DNA of 27,254 bases, taken from the NCBI GenBank assembly GCA_964453665.1, contig CAYVQT010000041.1:1-27254 (forward strand), given 5' to 3'. A model generated the notes under the pieces. The model was not told where the DNA came from, did no database searches, and saw nothing but the letters and a program-made list of their open reading frames with translations. Positions 1 through 8,649 of this stretch are shown here, piece by piece. Position numbers and translations under genes: made by a program. This DNA is from DAOUTY01 sp964453665. Lineage in GTDB: Bacteria; Chloroflexota; Dehalococcoidia; SZUA-161. Numbering within the stretch: the first letter of the stretch is position 1; every line of letters begins with the position of its first letter.

Positions 1-81
1 TTTACCATAATTATACCACAATTATACGAATACTTATATGTTACATGGTACTAGGATAAATAGACATCCTGATTGGCAGTG

Positions 82-110
82 TTGCCTTTTGGCCGAGCTT
101 GTATTATAGT
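82..110 (+). promoter_or_regulatory. sigma70-type promoter for the DUF1616-STT3 pair
   Basis: A -35 hexamer TTGCCT (82-87) and a -10 hexamer TATAGT (105-110) are separated by 17 bases, matching the consensus at 4/6 and 5/6. Transcription would start near 117, giving a leader of about 39 bases to the TTG start at 156. It is the only good promoter seen before the two plus-strand genes, which are 51 bases apart and probably cotranscribed. Called by eye. Confidence 0.5.
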
Positions 111-155
111 CTTCACTGTATTCGAGGCTAATTGGAGCCACAGTACGGAGGCCTC

Positions 156-1004
156 TTGAGGATAAAACCCGAAACTGAGCTTTGGGCTATAAGTATCCTG
201 TCCGTCCTCCTGATTATCATCATTGCCTTGTTCCCCTCGAATGCTCTCCGCATAGTCCTCGGCTTGCCCTTTATCCTCTTCTTCCCCGGATACACGCTGG
301 TAGCTGCCCTTTTCCCTAAAAAAGTCAACCTGGAAGGGCTCGAAAGGGTTGCACTGAGCTTCGGGCTCTCTATCGCCGTAGTGCCACTGATCGGGTTAAT
401 TTTGAATTACACTCCATGGGGTATAAAACTGTATCCTATCCTCGTCTCCATTACCATTGTTATCCTGGCTGCCTCCGGCATTGCGTGGTACCGGCGTCAC
501 AGGCTGCCGGAAGAGGAGCGCTTCTGCGTTAGCTTCAACGTCAACCCGTCACAATGGGCAACCATGAAAGGCTGGGATAAAGCCCTCTCCATCGTTCTGA
601 TCGCATCGATACTTGGAGCTATCAGCGCCGTCGCTTATGTAATCGTAACCCCCAAGACCGGAGAGAAATTCACCGAGTTCTATGTTCTGGGACTCGACGG
701 CGAGGCCTCGAATTACCCCGGCGAGCTAACAGTTGGAGCGGAAGGAAGAGTAATCCTGGGCATAGTGAATAATGAGCATGAAGACGGCCTAATCTACCGG
801 GTTGATATTCTAGTGGATGACATAGAAAACGGTATGATCGGGCCATTGGCGCTGGACCACGATGAGAAATGGGAGAGCGAAGCGGGATTCGTACCCCGAG
901 AGGTCGGAGATGACCAGAAGGTGGAATTCATACTATACAAAAACGGGGAGGAGGAACCTTACAGTTCACTCCACCTCTGGGTCGATGTGAAGAACACAAG
1001 TTAA
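156..1004 (+). CDS. DUF1616 family membrane protein
   Basis: This integral membrane protein has about four N-terminal membrane helices (roughly residues 9-27, 31-51, 68-86 and 92-110), a cytoplasmic loop, a fifth helix near 143-163, and then an extracytoplasmic domain of about 115 residues with beta-rich, NEW3-like character. That layout matches the DUF1616 family, whose biochemical function is unknown to me. I chose TTG at 156 because GGAGG lies at 147-151; the frame stays open to TTG at 132, but that start has no ribosome binding site. The STT3 gene follows on the same strand, so the protein is probably an accessory of protein N-glycosylation or of surface-glycoprotein handling. The link rests on gene order rather than on any catalytic motif. 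Confidence 0.85.
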   Translation: MRIKPETELWAISILSVLLIIIIALFPSNALRIVLGLPFILFFPGYTLVAALFPKKVNLEGLERVALSFGLSIAVVPLIGLILNYTPWGIKLYPILVSITIVILAASGIAWYRRHRLPEEERFCVSFNVNPSQWATMKGWDKALSIVLIASILGAISAVAYVIVTPKTGEKFTEFYVLGLDGEASNYPGELTVGAEGRVILGIVNNEHEDGLIYRVDILVDDIENGMIGPLALDHDEKWESEAGFVPREVGDDQKVEFILYKNGEEEPYSSLHLWVDVKNTS

Positions 1005-1055
1005 CACCTGAGGTGCTTCTCAATACCCGGTGATAATAATACATTTCATAACAAT

Positions 1056-3443
1056 ATGAGCGCGTTTCGTAACAAAATACTGACTTCAACCCGCGCCAAG
1101 TATGGCATAGCACTGGCCTTTATCGTCGGTCTAGCCTTCTTCCTGCGCGTATACTTCCCTTACGAGCACGTATTTACCGGAGACTGGGTCAGATTCCAGC
1201 AAAATGATCCCTGGTATCACATGCGTTTGGTGGAGAATCTTGTCAACAATTTTCCACACCTTCTTTCCTTCGACCCCTACGGGTTCTATCCCGATGGACA
1301 GGTCAGAGTTACCGCACCCTTCTATGACTACTTTCTTGGCTTCTTTATCTGGGTGTTTGGCGCTGGCTCTCCATCAAAGGGACTTATTGAAACATTATGC
1401 GCCTATTTCCCTGCGATCCTTGGGGCACTGGTCACAGTACCTGTGTACTTCATAGGTAAGACGCTGTTCAACAGGAAAGCGGGGCTCATCGCTGCGGCTC
1501 TTATTGCCATATTGCCCGGCGAATTCCTCTTCCGAACACTGCTCGGATTCAACGATCACCACGCCGCTGAGATAATGTTCAGCACACTGACAGTGCTGTT
1601 CCTGATACTGGCGCTTAAAAGTGCAAAGAGGAAAGAAATTTCCTTCGATAGCCTGCTTAAGAAAGACTGGGGAACCCTGAAAGAACCGCTGTTATATTCA
1701 TTACTTACGGGACTTTCGCTGGGGTGCTATCTCCTTTCGTGGACGGGAGGGGCGTTATTTATATTCATAATCTTTATCTTCGCCATTTTGCAATACATCA
1801 TAGACCACCTGAGAGGCAGGCCAACCGACTATCTCTGTATTATAGGTGTGCCCGTCTTTCTTGTCGCTATGGTGTTACTCGCCTTTACCCCAAGTGGATA
1901 CCCTCTGTGGAACATCCAGATCGCATCCCTGTTCATCGGTATCCTGGCATTCCTGGCCCTCAGCGGCATTTCTTTGCTGATGAACCGCAGGAACCTGAGG
2001 CCGGCTTATTACCCGCTGACGTTAGCCGCGCTTGCAGGCATAGGTTTCGCACTGTTCTATGCAATAGACCCTTCCTTGCTCGACTCGATGCTCGACAAAC
2101 TTGACGTGCTCAAACCCACAGGAGGCAAACTGACGATCTCCGAGGTAAAAGGGCTATCACTATCTTCAGCATGGGAGTTCTTCAGTACCAGTTTCTACCT
2201 GTCTCTAATATCCCTAGCTGTAATATTATACCTCGTCATAAAAGAGAGTGCCGCTGACAAGACTCTGCTCTTTGTTTGGAGCCTGATAATGCTGATAGCG
2301 TCATTCGGCCAGCAGCGCTTCGCCTACTATCTGGCGATTAATGTCGCTGTTCTAACGGCATATCTCTCATGGCAAATGCTGGAGTTTGTCGGCCTCAGAG
2401 AAGCTCCCGAAGAAGCCGCTAAAGCGGAGCTCGACAGGAACATAGCTCTGCAAAAGGATAAAGCCAAACTCACAAAGAAAGCAAAACGTAAGAAGGAGAA
2501 GGCCAAAAAAAGAATACTGGAGGCCCCGGGTGTCACCTGGTTCAGTACGACGCGTATCTACGGTTTTCTGGCGCTAATCGTCATTTTCTTTCTGGTCTTC
2601 TACCCCAATATCGGTTCCGCAATCGACTGGGCAAAACCTGAGAGAGGTCCCAGCGATGACTGGCACGATGCGCTCGTCTGGATGAAGGGCAACACCACCG
2701 AGCCATTTCAGGACGCCGAATTCTACTACGATTTATACGAGAAGCCCGCCGCAGGGGAAAGCTACAGCTATCCGGAATCGGCATACGGGGTTATGAGCTG
2801 GTGGGACCCCGGCTACTGGATAAACTATATCGCCCACCGCATACCAAATGCCAATCCATCCGGCAGCAGGGGCGCCTATGATGCAGCCTCGTTCCTTCTC
2901 GCGCAGGACGAAACATCGGCCAATGAGATACTCGACAGACTGGATTCCAGATACGTGATCCTGGACAGCGCAAACTCCTTTGGCGAGTTCCACGCCTTTA
3001 TAACGTGGGCGAATATGAATCAAAGCGATTTCTACGAGGTATGCTATACGGCAGAGGGGGAAAAATTTAGTCAGGTACTAATCTTCTATCCCGCTTATTA
3101 TCAGTCCATGTGCTCCAGGCTGTATAATTTCGGCGGTGAGGAATGGGTTCCCCAAGAAATTTTGGTCGTCAGCTTCGACGAGCAGCCGGCAATAAATGAA
3201 AAGGGGGATAGGATCACGGTCAAGGTCATCTCCGACGAGAAACCGTTTACCGACTACGAGGACGCATTGGCGTTCATAGAATCACATTCGGAATACAAGA
3301 TAGTGGGTACTAGACAATATCTGAGTCCTGTGCCCCTTGAAGAACTGGAGCACTACGAACTGGTCTACAAATCACCACATGATGTCTTGACACGGGGAGA
3401 GGAGACAATCTCAGAAGTCGAGATATTCGAATACTCACCTTAA
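1056..3443 (+). CDS. stt3: STT3/AglB-type oligosaccharyltransferase
   Basis: This is the catalytic subunit that moves a lipid-linked oligosaccharide onto asparagine of N-X-S/T sequons on the outer face of the membrane. About 13 membrane helices fill residues 16-510, and a soluble domain occupies 520-795. Visible landmarks are the first-loop acidic motif (D43, then NDPWYH at 50-55), the second DHHAAE at 167-172, and the signature WWDPG at 582-586 in place of the usual WWDYG. The segment D637-S-A-N-S-F-G-E644 aligns with the conserved DxxM/K-type sequon-binding helix of archaeal enzymes but lacks its usual Met/Lys residues. A Lys/Glu-rich insertion (about 450-490) lies before the last membrane helix. 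The length fits archaeal AglB and exceeds Campylobacter PglB. The ATG at 1056 has no strong Shine-Dalgarno. Assignment to the family is firm; the donor glycan is unknown. Confidence 0.95.
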   Translation: MSAFRNKILTSTRAKYGIALAFIVGLAFFLRVYFPYEHVFTGDWVRFQQNDPWYHMRLVENLVNNFPHLLSFDPYGFYPDGQVRVTAPFYDYFLGFFIWVFGAGSPSKGLIETLCAYFPAILGALVTVPVYFIGKTLFNRKAGLIAAALIAILPGEFLFRTLLGFNDHHAAEIMFSTLTVLFLILALKSAKRKEISFDSLLKKDWGTLKEPLLYSLLTGLSLGCYLLSWTGGALFIFIIFIFAILQYIIDHLRGRPTDYLCIIGVPVFLVAMVLLAFTPSGYPLWNIQIASLFIGILAFLALSGISLLMNRRNLRPAYYPLTLAALAGIGFALFYAIDPSLLDSMLDKLDVLKPTGGKLTISEVKGLSLSSAWEFFSTSFYLSLISLAVILYLVIKESAADKTLLFVWSLIMLIASFGQQRFAYYLAINVAVLTAYLSWQMLEFVGLREAPEEAAKAELDRNIALQKDKAKLTKKAKRKKEKAKKRILEAPGVTWFSTTRIYGFLALIVIFFLVFYPNIGSAIDWAKPERGPSDDWHDALVWMKGNTTEPFQDAEFYYDLYEKPAAGESYSYPESAYGVMSWWDPGYWINYIAHRIPNANPSGSRGAYDAASFLLAQDETSANEILDRLDSRYVILDSANSFGEFHAFITWANMNQSDFYEVCYTAEGEKFSQVLIFYPAYYQSMCSRLYNFGGEEWVPQEILVVSFDEQPAINEKGDRITVKVISDEKPFTDYEDALAFIESHSEYKIVGTRQYLSPVPLEELEHYELVYKSPHDVLTRGEETISEVEIFEYSP

Positions 3444-3535
3444 GAACCTAATGTCTCATTCCCCAAACTTACGAAGCGGCCCGTCCCTCCACAGAGTCCT
3501 GGAAAAGGGATATTTTGAGAACCGCCCCGGTATCG

Positions 3536-4345
3536 CTATTTTGTAAATTCGATTAGAATTGCCCCGCTGTATCTTCTCAAAGGTACGCATATCTTCAGGA
3601 AGGCAGGCTCTAATCTGCTAAGAAGCTCAGCACTTCTCATTTTAGCTTTATGGCTATGAGTAATCAGATAAACAAATGAACTCAGAAGTGTAAGCAGGGC
3701 AAATTCATGGCAATCTACAGTTCTGAAATGCCTGCCCATCTCTGCAATCTCAGAGTATGATAGAGGCCGCTCAGCCTGAGTCCTAGCGCTGGGGCTCAGC
3801 CTTCTCCACATATTAGAAACAGGATTATGAGCCAGGGGCTCGATGAATACCGCCTTCCCCCCAGGTTTCAATACTCTGCTCACCTCGATAGCCGCCTTGC
3901 TGATGTCAATATGATGTAGAATTGACACGCCTACTACCAGATCGAAAGACTGGTCATTGTAGGGAAGGTTACTGGCATCCATTTGCTGCACATCCAACTG
4001 TCCTGGAATAAACTCCTTGTTTCTCTCCCTTGTCAAGGAGAGTGCTTCTGCAGATATATCTGAAGCAGATACGCGTGCTCCCCTGATCACTAACTCTCGC
4101 GTTAGTCCCCCACCACCACATCCAAGTTCGCATATCTGTTTGCCCTCAATCTGACCCAACGCTGTTAATAGCCTGCCCTTTAGATTCGGCATTGACGGGC
4201 TAAGTGATACAATCCACTTCTCCAAACGACCTGCAACCTGGTGTCCGTACCGAAAACGCCTATCGTGGAACTCTGCTTCCTCGTCAATCTGGCCTCTGGA
4301 CGGCTTGTTTCCGTTTGCTGTGCGCCTCTCCGACATTCTTATCAC
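3536..4345 (-). CDS. class I SAM-dependent methyltransferase
   Basis: The fold is a class I methyltransferase (Methyltransf_11 type). Motif I, ELGCGGGG, is at residues 73-80; the acidic end of strand 2 is SASDIS (93-98); motif II lies around DLVVGVSILHHID (135-147); and a conserved LKPGGKAVFIEP segment follows. The N-terminal 65 residues and the C-terminal region after 'PLSYSEI' are family-specific and contain no membrane segment. GTG at 4345 is the longest start and ATG at 4336 is an equally good alternative; neither has a strong Shine-Dalgarno. The gene converges with STT3 and diverges from the GT2 gene, so it is its own transcription unit. Similar enzymes in glycan clusters methylate sugars, but the sequence does not identify this substrate. 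Confidence 0.85.
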   Translation of the reverse strand: MIRMSERRTANGNKPSRGQIDEEAEFHDRRFRYGHQVAGRLEKWIVSLSPSMPNLKGRLLTALGQIEGKQICELGCGGGGLTRELVIRGARVSASDISAEALSLTRERNKEFIPGQLDVQQMDASNLPYNDQSFDLVVGVSILHHIDISKAAIEVSRVLKPGGKAVFIEPLAHNPVSNMWRRLSPSARTQAERPLSYSEIAEMGRHFRTVDCHEFALLTLLSSFVYLITHSHKAKMRSAELLSRLEPAFLKICVPLRRYSGAILIEFTK

Positions 4346-4676
4346 TACTACCCGTTCTAGCTTACATTGGTTTGCCTGGCACCTGCTCGATTATGCTATA
4401 CAATTCGTTTCACTATCTAGCTCCACAGTACCCGATTGTATCACCCGAGCCCCCTCACAGGCAATTCGAGGTAAATCCGGCCAACCTTCTCATCTTTTAA
4501 CTAACCACCTTACAGTTTTCGGTCTTCTCAAGCAGCAGACTATCCACCGCATATAAATTCGCCCAGGCGTCCCACAGTTAGCAATATTATGAGTAAGATC
4601 GGGCACATACGACGTTTGTCAAATCCGTTACCCTATGCTACACTACATCCGATTTCGAGGAAACTGGTACAGGCGC
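4346..4676. other. divergent intergenic region
   Basis: These roughly 330 bases separate the minus-strand methyltransferase from the plus-strand GT2 gene. They contain the promoter at 4616-4644 and no convincing gene. Open frames through 4204-4556 have no ribosome binding site and their translations look non-coding. No clear promoter for the methyltransferase was found. Confidence 0.6.
4616..4644 (+). promoter_or_regulatory. promoter for the GT2 glycosyltransferase gene
   Basis: The -35 hexamer TTGTCA (4616-4621, 5/6) and the -10 hexamer TACACT (4639-4644, 4/6) are 17 bases apart, and the -10 carries an extended TGC (4636-4638). The start of transcription would be near 4651. This argues that the ATG at 4635, which lies inside the promoter, is not the translation start, and supports ATG at 4677. 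Confidence 0.5.
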
Positions 4677-5678
4677 ATGAAGCCGACGACGGCCCAGGAA
4701 CGTTTATCTCAAAAGCAACCCAAGCGTAAGCCGAAGATCATCGCCGCCATCCCCTGCCTAAATGAGCAGCGCTGTATCGGAAGCGTAGTGGTAATGACAA
4801 AGAAGTTTGTCGACAGCGTGATAGTGGTAGATGATGGCTCCACTGATGCTACTGCAGAGGTTGCTGCCGAAGCCGGGGCGGCTGTTCACCGGCATGGTGA
4901 AAATAGAGGGTACGGGGCAGCTATTCGCAGCTCACTGGAAAAGGGCAGACAGCTCGGAGCTGACATCCTCGTAACTCTCGATGGTGATGGACAACACGAC
5001 CCGAGGGACATCCCGGAACTAGTTAAGCCCCTGCTCGAGGGGGAAGCAGACATCGTATTAGGTTCCAGATTCCTGAGAAAAGGTAAAAGGCCCCCCCTTT
5101 ATCGGCGTATGGGGCAGAGGGTTCTAACAACTATTACCAACCTTGGCTCAGGCCAGACAGTCAGCGACTCCCAGAGTGGATTCAGGGCCTACTCCTCAAA
5201 AGCCCTCAGTGAGCTGTCCCTGACCGAAAGCGGGATGTCTGCAAGTTCCGAGATACAGTTCGCTATAGGCAGAAGCGATCTCAGGGTAGCCGAAGTACCC
5301 ATAGACGTTTCTTACATGGTCGGGGCAAAAAGGAACCCGATAGGGCATGCGGTACGGGTACTAAGCAGGCTACTGGTTTTAATCAGCTTAAGGCAGCCTC
5401 TATTGCTCTTTGGGGTACCGGGTTTCGTTCTCATGGCAGGGGGGCTGGCGTTTGGTGTACGTGTGTTGGCGCGGTACGGCGAAACTCGCGAGCTGGCGGT
5501 AGGCAACGCCCTGGGCATGGTCCTGCTTTTCCTGGCGGGTCTGCTCGCATTATTCACCGCCCTGATGCTACAGGCAATGAAAGAACTCTTGCGTGGAGAG
5601 GCTGCCCGCCTGGCAAGAGAAGTAAGGGGATATGCTCCAACGGAGGAGTCCACCGAAACAGAGGAAGGCCCGCATTAG
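4677..5678 (+). CDS. GT2 glycosyltransferase, polyprenyl-phosphate sugar synthase type
   Basis: Family 2 glycosyltransferases of the DPM1/DPG-synthase branch transfer a sugar from a nucleotide donor to polyprenyl phosphate at the cytoplasmic face. Residues 19-230 form the GT-A domain: IPCLNE (25-30), DDGSTD (52-57), the metal-binding DGDGQHDP (102-109) and SGFRAY (167-172). Two membrane helices follow (about 241-263 and 278-300), then a short charged tail. I chose ATG at 4677 because the longer ATG at 4635 overlaps the promoter and encodes 14 residues unlike the family. A polyprenyl-phosphate sugar from this enzyme would be the natural donor for the ArnT/PMT-like enzyme at 14112-15797. Sugar identity cannot be read from sequence. 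Confidence 0.9.
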   Translation: MKPTTAQERLSQKQPKRKPKIIAAIPCLNEQRCIGSVVVMTKKFVDSVIVVDDGSTDATAEVAAEAGAAVHRHGENRGYGAAIRSSLEKGRQLGADILVTLDGDGQHDPRDIPELVKPLLEGEADIVLGSRFLRKGKRPPLYRRMGQRVLTTITNLGSGQTVSDSQSGFRAYSSKALSELSLTESGMSASSEIQFAIGRSDLRVAEVPIDVSYMVGAKRNPIGHAVRVLSRLLVLISLRQPLLLFGVPGFVLMAGGLAFGVRVLARYGETRELAVGNALGMVLLFLAGLLALFTALMLQAMKELLRGEAARLAREVRGYAPTEESTETEEGPH

Positions 5679-5825
5679 GGCTAAAACGACTCCTCACAAG
5701 CACACTCTAACTGAAAATCCTAATGCCTTGCTCCGTCTACCAAAGATACCCAGGGCTGATAAGTCAGACCAAATACCTTTGCTAGCGACCACCTCAAATG
5801 ACAATAGCTATGGAGTAACGTTCAA

Positions 5826-7112
5826 TTGAAAAGGGTTCTCATCGTAACCTATTATTTTCCACCGCGTCCCGCTGTTGGCAGCCTGCGCCCTGCGGGTCTG
5901 GCTAAATACCTCCCGGAATTCGGCTGGGAAGCAGTAGTCCTGACAGCAAAGTTGCCGCATAAGCCGGCGCCGGAGTTCAAGGTCATAGAAACACGCTACG
6001 ATGATACATTTGGTCTTGCGAAGAGATATCTCGGCCTTGACTCTGAGCAGAACGTGATGGCCCAAATAGCCCAACTCAAGAAAAAGCTGCACATCCGGTC
6101 AGAGAAATCTGTGTTGGACCGGCTGCTGGCTCCCTGGGGGGAGATAACCGCATATCCCGACCCCCAAAAGCACTGGCGGACCTACGCCGTTGAAGCAGGG
6201 AATGACTTCCTGCAACGGGAACCTATGGATGCCATGATAAGCACTTCCTCACCTGTAACAAGTCACATTGTAGCCAAAGAACTAAAAACAAGGTTTGGAA
6301 TACCATGGATCGCTGATTTCCGCGACCTTTGGACTCAGAACCATTACTATCCGTATAGTCCAATACGCAGGTTAATCGAGAAGAGACTGGAGTTGAAGAC
6401 ACTGCATCACGCTGATGCACTGGTTACCGTATCCGAACCAGCCGCACGTAAATCAAGCGCGCTTCATAAAGGGAAGCCTATACATGTGATCACTAACGGA
6501 TTCGACCCCGAGGAAGTAAGTAGCCCCGATGTAGATTTGACAGATGAGTTTACGATTGCCTATACCGGTAATCTCTACCCGGGCAGACAAAGCCCGGAAC
6601 CACTTTTTGCAGCTATCAGAGACATGCTCGACCAGCGAATTATGGACGCCAAAGACGTTCGGGTCCAGTTCTATGGTGTTGAGGCTGGATGGATAGACAA
6701 ACAAGCCGACCGTCACGGACTGGGGAACATAGTCAAGCAGTTCGGCATAGTACCCAGACAGTTTGCTTTAAACAAGCAGAGAGAGTCGCAGGTGCTTCTA
6801 TTGCTAAAGTGGAATGACCCCGAAGAGCGAGGGTATTACTCAGCGAAGATTTTTGAATACCTGGCGGCCAGAAGGCCAATCTTTGCAGTCGGTGGATTTG
6901 ATGACGTCATTAGTGACTTACTAGAAAAAACCAGAGCAGGTACATGGTGTTCGACATCGGAAGAGGCCAAAGGAATGCTCAAGGAACTCTATGACGAGTA
7001 TAAGACGGCGGGTAAAGTAACATACAAAGGTGATGAGATAAAAATCAACAAATACAGCCAGAGAGAGATGGCACGGCAGTTTGCCGAAGTACTGGATAGT
7101 GTTTCTCGCTAA
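5826..7112 (+). CDS. GT4-like glycosyltransferase
   Basis: A GT-B fold glycosyltransferase of 428 residues. The N-terminal acceptor domain opens with a classic beta-loop-helix (MKRVLIVTYYFPPRPAVGSLR), of a type seen in capsule and O-antigen clusters. The donor domain carries AYTGNLYPGRQSPEPL and a C-terminal KIFEYLAARRPIF segment (from residue 341), equivalent to the E-x7-E sugar-nucleotide region. There is no membrane helix. Translation starts at TTG 5826, ten bases after GGAG at 5812-5815, and no in-frame ATG is better placed. The gene lies 147 bases after the GT2 gene and ends 11 bases from the convergent ABC-transporter gene. It probably adds one residue to a lipid-linked glycan; donor and acceptor are unknown. 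Confidence 0.88.
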   Translation: MKRVLIVTYYFPPRPAVGSLRPAGLAKYLPEFGWEAVVLTAKLPHKPAPEFKVIETRYDDTFGLAKRYLGLDSEQNVMAQIAQLKKKLHIRSEKSVLDRLLAPWGEITAYPDPQKHWRTYAVEAGNDFLQREPMDAMISTSSPVTSHIVAKELKTRFGIPWIADFRDLWTQNHYYPYSPIRRLIEKRLELKTLHHADALVTVSEPAARKSSALHKGKPIHVITNGFDPEEVSSPDVDLTDEFTIAYTGNLYPGRQSPEPLFAAIRDMLDQRIMDAKDVRVQFYGVEAGWIDKQADRHGLGNIVKQFGIVPRQFALNKQRESQVLLLLKWNDPEERGYYSAKIFEYLAARRPIFAVGGFDDVISDLLEKTRAGTWCSTSEEAKGMLKELYDEYKTAGKVTYKGDEIKINKYSQREMARQFAEVLDSVSR

Positions 7113-7123
7113 CCTTCACATTG

Positions 7124-7849
7124 TTAAGAACCAAGATACTGCGCGATCACATCGTCAGGTTCACCCTGAGTCACGATATGCCCTTTGTCAATCCATATCA
7201 CCCTGTTGGAGAATTTTTTAATAGACTCCATATTATGGCTAACCAGAAGAATCGTTCGCTCACCTATGAGACTCTCCAACCTTTTCTCGCACCTCTCGTA
7301 GAACTCAGCGTCCCCTACACCGAGTATCTCATCAATCAGCACTATGTCTCTATGGACGTTGATCGCTATCGCAAAGCCTAAGCGTGAGTGCATCCCAGTA
7401 GAGTAAGTCTTTACGGGCATATTTATGAATTCACCGATACCAGCGAAATCGATGATATCATCCAGCATACCATCGATTTCCTTCTTCGAAAGGCCCATCA
7501 GAATGCCGTTGAGGTAGATATTGTCCACGCCCGAAAGCTCGGCCTGGAATCCAGCACCCAGAGAGAACTGGGTTGAGACTGAACCTCGCACCATCACTTC
7601 TCCTTCATCTGGGGGGTAGATTCGCCCTATGACCCGAAGCAGCGTACTTTTCCCCGAGCCATTCCTGCCGATAATTCCTACCGTATCACCCCTGTTGATG
7701 GTGAAATTGACATGCCTCAATGCCCAGAACTCTTCGGACTCATCTCGTATTCTCCTTAACCCGCTGGCCACAAGGCTCCGTGCCGAAATCAGCCTGCGCT
7801 TGCCAACATTGAACCTTATTCCCAGGTCTCTGGCCTTGACAACTTCCAT
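7124..7849 (-). CDS. wzt: polysaccharide ABC exporter ATPase (Wzt/TagH type)
   Basis: ATP-binding subunit of an ABC-2 polysaccharide exporter. It shows Walker A GRNGSGKST (61-69), an atypical signature TYSTGMHSR (149-157) characteristic of Wzt/KpsT/TagH proteins, Walker B IVLIDE (169-174) and a switch histidine in LLVSHN (H205). At 241 residues it is only the nucleotide-binding domain: there is no C-terminal carbohydrate-binding domain of the kind that makes E. coli O9a Wzt about 430 residues long. The ATG overlaps the permease stop codon by one base (TAATG), so the two are translationally coupled. Together they would move an undecaprenyl-linked polymer out of the cytoplasm. Confidence 0.93.
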   Translation of the reverse strand: MEVVKARDLGIRFNVGKRRLISARSLVASGLRRIRDESEEFWALRHVNFTINRGDTVGIIGRNGSGKSTLLRVIGRIYPPDEGEVMVRGSVSTQFSLGAGFQAELSGVDNIYLNGILMGLSKKEIDGMLDDIIDFAGIGEFINMPVKTYSTGMHSRLGFAIAINVHRDIVLIDEILGVGDAEFYERCEKRLESLIGERTILLVSHNMESIKKFSNRVIWIDKGHIVTQGEPDDVIAQYLGS

Positions 7850-8649
7850 TAGATCGCCTTCACCAGCTTGCGTTCCTCACGTGCGAAGTACCACGAGCCA
7901 ATCAAAAACACCATCACAGCCATTGCCGCCGGAACCACCATGTATTCACTCGGAGGTTCACCCCTAACCAGAATATTCTTATAGGATTCAAGTAATGCTG
8001 CAAACGGGTTGAGCCAGAAGACTGTTTCATATCTCTCTGGCACCCTATCGCTTACAGAATAGAGAATCGGCGACAGGTAGAACCACAGGCGTAGTACGAA
8101 CTGAAGGATATCCTCCCAGTCCGAAAGGTATGTTCCCCAGACAGCGCAGATAAGGGAAGCCCCGATAGTGCCCACCAATTGAACGAGTATAAGTAGAGGC
8201 AGCCACAGCACGTTTACAGACCAGGTCGCATCGAAGATGAACAGCAGCGGGATGAGAATGACAAAACCCGCAACGTAATCAACCAGCCCAGTCATTATCA
8301 TGGCTAGGGGCAGCACCGCCAGGGGAAAACGGGTCGTCTGGACAACACTGACCTTCGACGTAACCGATTTAACCGAGCGCTCCATAGAGACAGTGAACCA
8401 TCTCCAGGCCAGGATAGCGCAGAAAAGGAGCACGGGGAACTTAGGCCCGCCCATATCGAAGATGAAAACCACCAGCACTATGTAGGTGCCCATCAGGAGC
8501 AGGGGATTCAGGAAATTCCACAGGAAGCCGAGGACCTTGTTCCTGTGCTGCGCTTTAAGGTCGGAAACAACCAGGTAATAAAGGAGCTCCCGTCTCTGCC
8601 AGATGTCCTTGTATTGCTCAAACATTACTTTTTTGACCCAGCCCGTCAT
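7849..8649 (-). CDS. wzm: polysaccharide ABC exporter permease (Wzm/TagG type)
   Basis: ABC-2 family permease of 266 residues with about six membrane helices and the family's typical N-terminus (a short amphipathic segment, then ELLYYLVVSDLKAQHRNKVLG and FLWNFLNPLL). It forms the channel for a lipid-linked polysaccharide with the ATPase encoded just downstream. The longest start, ATG at 8649, overlaps the upstream GT4 gene by 32 bases; a second ATG at 8625 would begin MFEQYKDIW, closer to the usual start of this family. Neither has a strong Shine-Dalgarno, which fits coupling to termination of the upstream gene at 8618. The order GT4-permease-ATPase suggests one cotranscribed block. Confidence 0.92.
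   Translation of the reverse strand: MTGWVKKVMFEQYKDIWQRRELLYYLVVSDLKAQHRNKVLGFLWNFLNPLLLMGTYIVLVVFIFDMGGPKFPVLLFCAILAWRWFTVSMERSVKSVTSKVSVVQTTRFPLAVLPLAMIMTGLVDYVAGFVILIPLLFIFDATWSVNVLWLPLLILVQLVGTIGASLICAVWGTYLSDWEDILQFVLRLWFYLSPILYSVSDRVPERYETVFWLNPFAALLESYKNILVRGEPPSEYMVVPAAMAVMVFLIGSWYFAREERKLVKAI

Noticed and set aside
1724..2104. 126-codon plus-strand open frame
   Set aside because: It is an alternative frame within the STT3 gene, whose membrane helices continue uninterrupted in the real frame.
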